Source of the DNA: Solibacillus sp040273735
GTDB lineage: Bacteria > Bacillota > Bacilli > Bacillales_A > Planococcaceae
Length of the DNA: 64,000 bases
Direction: 5' to 3'
Assembly (NCBI RefSeq): GCF_040273735.1
Contig: NZ_JBELZM010000014.1
Span: 69,175-133,174, forward strand
Both the position numbers and the translations under genes were made by a program. Shown one piece after another: positions 62,531-64,000 of this stretch (position 1 is the first letter of the stretch; every line of letters starts with the position of its first letter). Under the pieces are notes generated by a model. It had not been told where the DNA came from. It saw only the letters and a list, made by a program, of their open reading frames with translations, and ran no database searches.

Positions 62531-63076
62531 TTGCGGAATTTTTGGTCTGCCATTACGTTATTCAGTTTATGTCTAGCGTTTATCGGTGTTTGCTTTTATG
62601 TGATGAGTACTACATTATGGTCATTTTCCTATACAACACTCATTGTTATCGCCCTTCTTTTTGTGCTGATAATATATACGTTACTTCAGGAATATAAACA
62701 ATTGTCACGCTTAAAAAAAGTGGTTGCCTACTTCGTGAATACCATCTCCATTTTATTTACATCGATTATTATTTTATTTTTCTCATTAAAAATAGTTGTA
62801 TATTCATTTGGCGGTACAGAGCAACTATTAACATCCTATTCACCAAATATGGGCTATACTTTGGATTTCTATGCTTTTGATGCAGGGGCGATGGGATCGT
62901 TTGGTATCCGTGGAGAACTTGATGGTCCTTTCGGTTTTAAAAAGCAAGTATACTACGAAAAGCATGCCGAAGAAGCGGTTATACAATGGCTGACCAATGA
63001 GATTGTCGTTATTAATGGACACGAACTCAATTTAACAGACGGAGAAACATTTGGCTATAAAATTAAAACGAGGTGA
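62531..63076 (+). CDS. DUF5412-like membrane protein
   Basis: 181 aa. Three N-terminal membrane helices, then an extracytoplasmic region with MGSFGIRGELDGPFGFKKQVYY, similar to small Bacillales proteins annotated DUF5412. TTG 62531 has GAGAGGTG at 7 bases. Function unknown. HAD gene follows after 6 bases. Confidence 0.7.
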   Translation: MRNFWSAITLFSLCLAFIGVCFYVMSTTLWSFSYTTLIVIALLFVLIIYTLLQEYKQLSRLKKVVAYFVNTISILFTSIIILFFSLKIVVYSFGGTEQLLTSYSPNMGYTLDFYAFDAGAMGSFGIRGELDGPFGFKKQVYYEKHAEEAVIQWLTNEIVVINGHELNLTDGETFGYKIKTR

Positions 63077-63082
63077 GGAAAA

Positions 63083-63754
63083 ATGCAACCGGCAATTATT
63101 TTTGATATGGATGGCACTTTATTTCAAACAAATCTTATTTTAGAACCGGCGCTCGACCGTACATTCGAGTATTTACGTCAAAATAATCTTTGGTCAGGTG
63201 CTGCTCCTATCGAACAATACCGGAAAATAATGGGTGTACCGCTTGAAGTCGTTTGGAAGACGTTGTGCCCCGATCATTCCGATAAAATTCGTGAAAAGAG
63301 CAACCATTATTTTCAGGCGGCACTTATTGAAGAAATCCTACAAGGAAACGGTGCACTTTACGAAAACGTATTGCCGACAATTGAAACGTTGAGTGATTCT
63401 TACCCCTTATATATTGCCAGTAATGGCGAAACTGCTTATTTACAAGCAATTATGTCAACTTATAATTTAGAGCGGTGGATAAAGGGATGCTATAGTATCG
63501 ATATAATTCCATCAAAAAATAAATCACATCTTGTTGAACATATAATGATGGAACAGGATATAGACAACGGTTTTGTCGTTGGTGACCGTGCATCAGATAT
63601 TAACGCAGCGATTGATAACAATCTGATTGCCATTGCAGTTAACTTTGATTTTGCCCAACTTGAAGAAATAAAAAAAGCCCATCATATTGTTGAAAAATTT
63701 CCGCAAATAGTCGACATTATGAACACCTATCGAATACGAATACTGGAGGAGTAG
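63083..63754 (+). CDS. HAD-superfamily phosphatase (phosphoglycolate phosphatase-like)
   Basis: 223 aa. Motif I IIFDMDGTLFQT (Asp nucleophile), motif II IASNG, motif III Lys in PSKNKSHLVEH, motif IV VVGDRASDINAAI. Cap domain between. Hydrolyses a small phosphate ester, identity unknown. GAGGTGAGG RBS. Confidence 0.88.
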   Translation: MQPAIIFDMDGTLFQTNLILEPALDRTFEYLRQNNLWSGAAPIEQYRKIMGVPLEVVWKTLCPDHSDKIREKSNHYFQAALIEEILQGNGALYENVLPTIETLSDSYPLYIASNGETAYLQAIMSTYNLERWIKGCYSIDIIPSKNKSHLVEHIMMEQDIDNGFVVGDRASDINAAIDNNLIAIAVNFDFAQLEEIKKAHHIVEKFPQIVDIMNTYRIRILEE

Positions 63755-63755
63755 C

Positions 63756-64000
63756 ATGACAAACTCGACAAAAAACTCGGATTTGCTTAAATTAAGCAGC
63801 ATATTTGCCGTCATCGGACTAATATTAATTTTTTTTAATGGAAGAATTGCAAATTCCTTTGGCTCTATTTGGATACAATCTCTTGGAGGTATGTCAGATA
63901 CGAATGAATACATATTTATAAAGACGAGTTATGCCAATGCCTCTCTTGTTATTGGCGGGATATTATTGAGCATCAGTTTAATCGCTATGCTGTTCAGCTG
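63756..64000 (+). CDS. Membrane protein, 3' end beyond window
   Basis: Open from ATG 63756 (GGAGG at 6 bases, overlapping the HAD stop region) to the window edge, 81 codons seen. Two hydrophobic segments (SSIFAVIGLILIFF and LVIGGILLSISLIAML) joined by a polar loop. Part of the DUF5412-HAD group by position. Family not recognised. Confidence 0.65.
   Translation, partial: MTNSTKNSDLLKLSSIFAVIGLILIFFNGRIANSFGSIWIQSLGGMSDTNEYIFIKTSYANASLVIGGILLSISLIAMLFS

Overview
The window looks like chromosome from a low-GC, Gram-positive, rod-shaped member of the Bacillales. The Planococcaceae (Solibacillus/Lysinibacillus-like) fit best. Reasons: AT-rich DNA, strong AGGAGG ribosome-binding sites, many TTG and GTG starts, U-tract terminators after most genes, a lysine riboswitch, a sigma-W-type promoter, and Bacillus-type families (YpjP, YpmR, YpmS, YozE, DegV, XpaC/TelA, a Spo0M-like protein). 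No rRNA, tRNA, CRISPR array, complete insertion sequence or prophage was seen. The species is inferred, not proven.

Layout. 1-2.3 kb: a TRAP-transporter binding lipoprotein (cut by the window edge) behind a GlcD-type FAD 2-hydroxyacid dehydrogenase. 2.5-11.6 kb: mixed housekeeping genes (P-loop protein with an Asp23-like tail, aminotransferase, half-length Spo0M-like protein, AI-2E-type permease, LytR-CpsA-Psr protein, MsrA, XRE-TPR regulator, RecQ). 11.9-13.5 kb: two decayed genes side by side. 13.6-19 kb: ABC-F ATPase, cold-shock protein with a long leader, DUF1033 protein, a sigma-W-type xpaC-telA operon and small proteins. 19-21.9 kb: a three-gene ABC importer behind a lysine riboswitch, so probably a lysine importer. 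21.9-26.1 kb: odhA-odhB. 26.4-31.6 kb: ArlRS-like two-component system, a four-PAS diguanylate cyclase, dapF. 32-40.8 kb: acetyltransferase, MurG-type transferase, CAP-domain secreted protein, CobW-type GTPase, CtpA protease, lipoprotein, HEPN-like protein, deoD, yozE.

40.9-52.6 kb: an MCP, then a block arranged much as in Bacillus subtilis (msrB, msrA, ypmS, ypmR, degV, hemolysin III, dfrA, thyA ... ypjP). Between thyA and ypjP lie about 3.4 kb of accessory DNA. It holds a DUF378 protein, tiny membrane proteins and a seven-blade YVTN beta-propeller with an extraordinary Cys-rich N-terminus, flanked by a decayed direct repeat of the ypjP 3' end. 53-64 kb: nucleoid-associated protein, M3 oligopeptidase, cardiolipin synthase, an RsgA GTPase, a tiny free-standing gene, marR-paiA-paiB (marR may start at an ATC codon), YceI, and a membrane protein/HAD phosphatase group running off the right edge.

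Most worth following: the Cys-rich propeller island with its repeat, the sigma-W-type xpaC-telA promoter, the lysine riboswitch transporter, the pseudogene with a one-base homopolymer lesion, the apparent ATC start of marR, and the unannotated tiny ORFs with their own signals.
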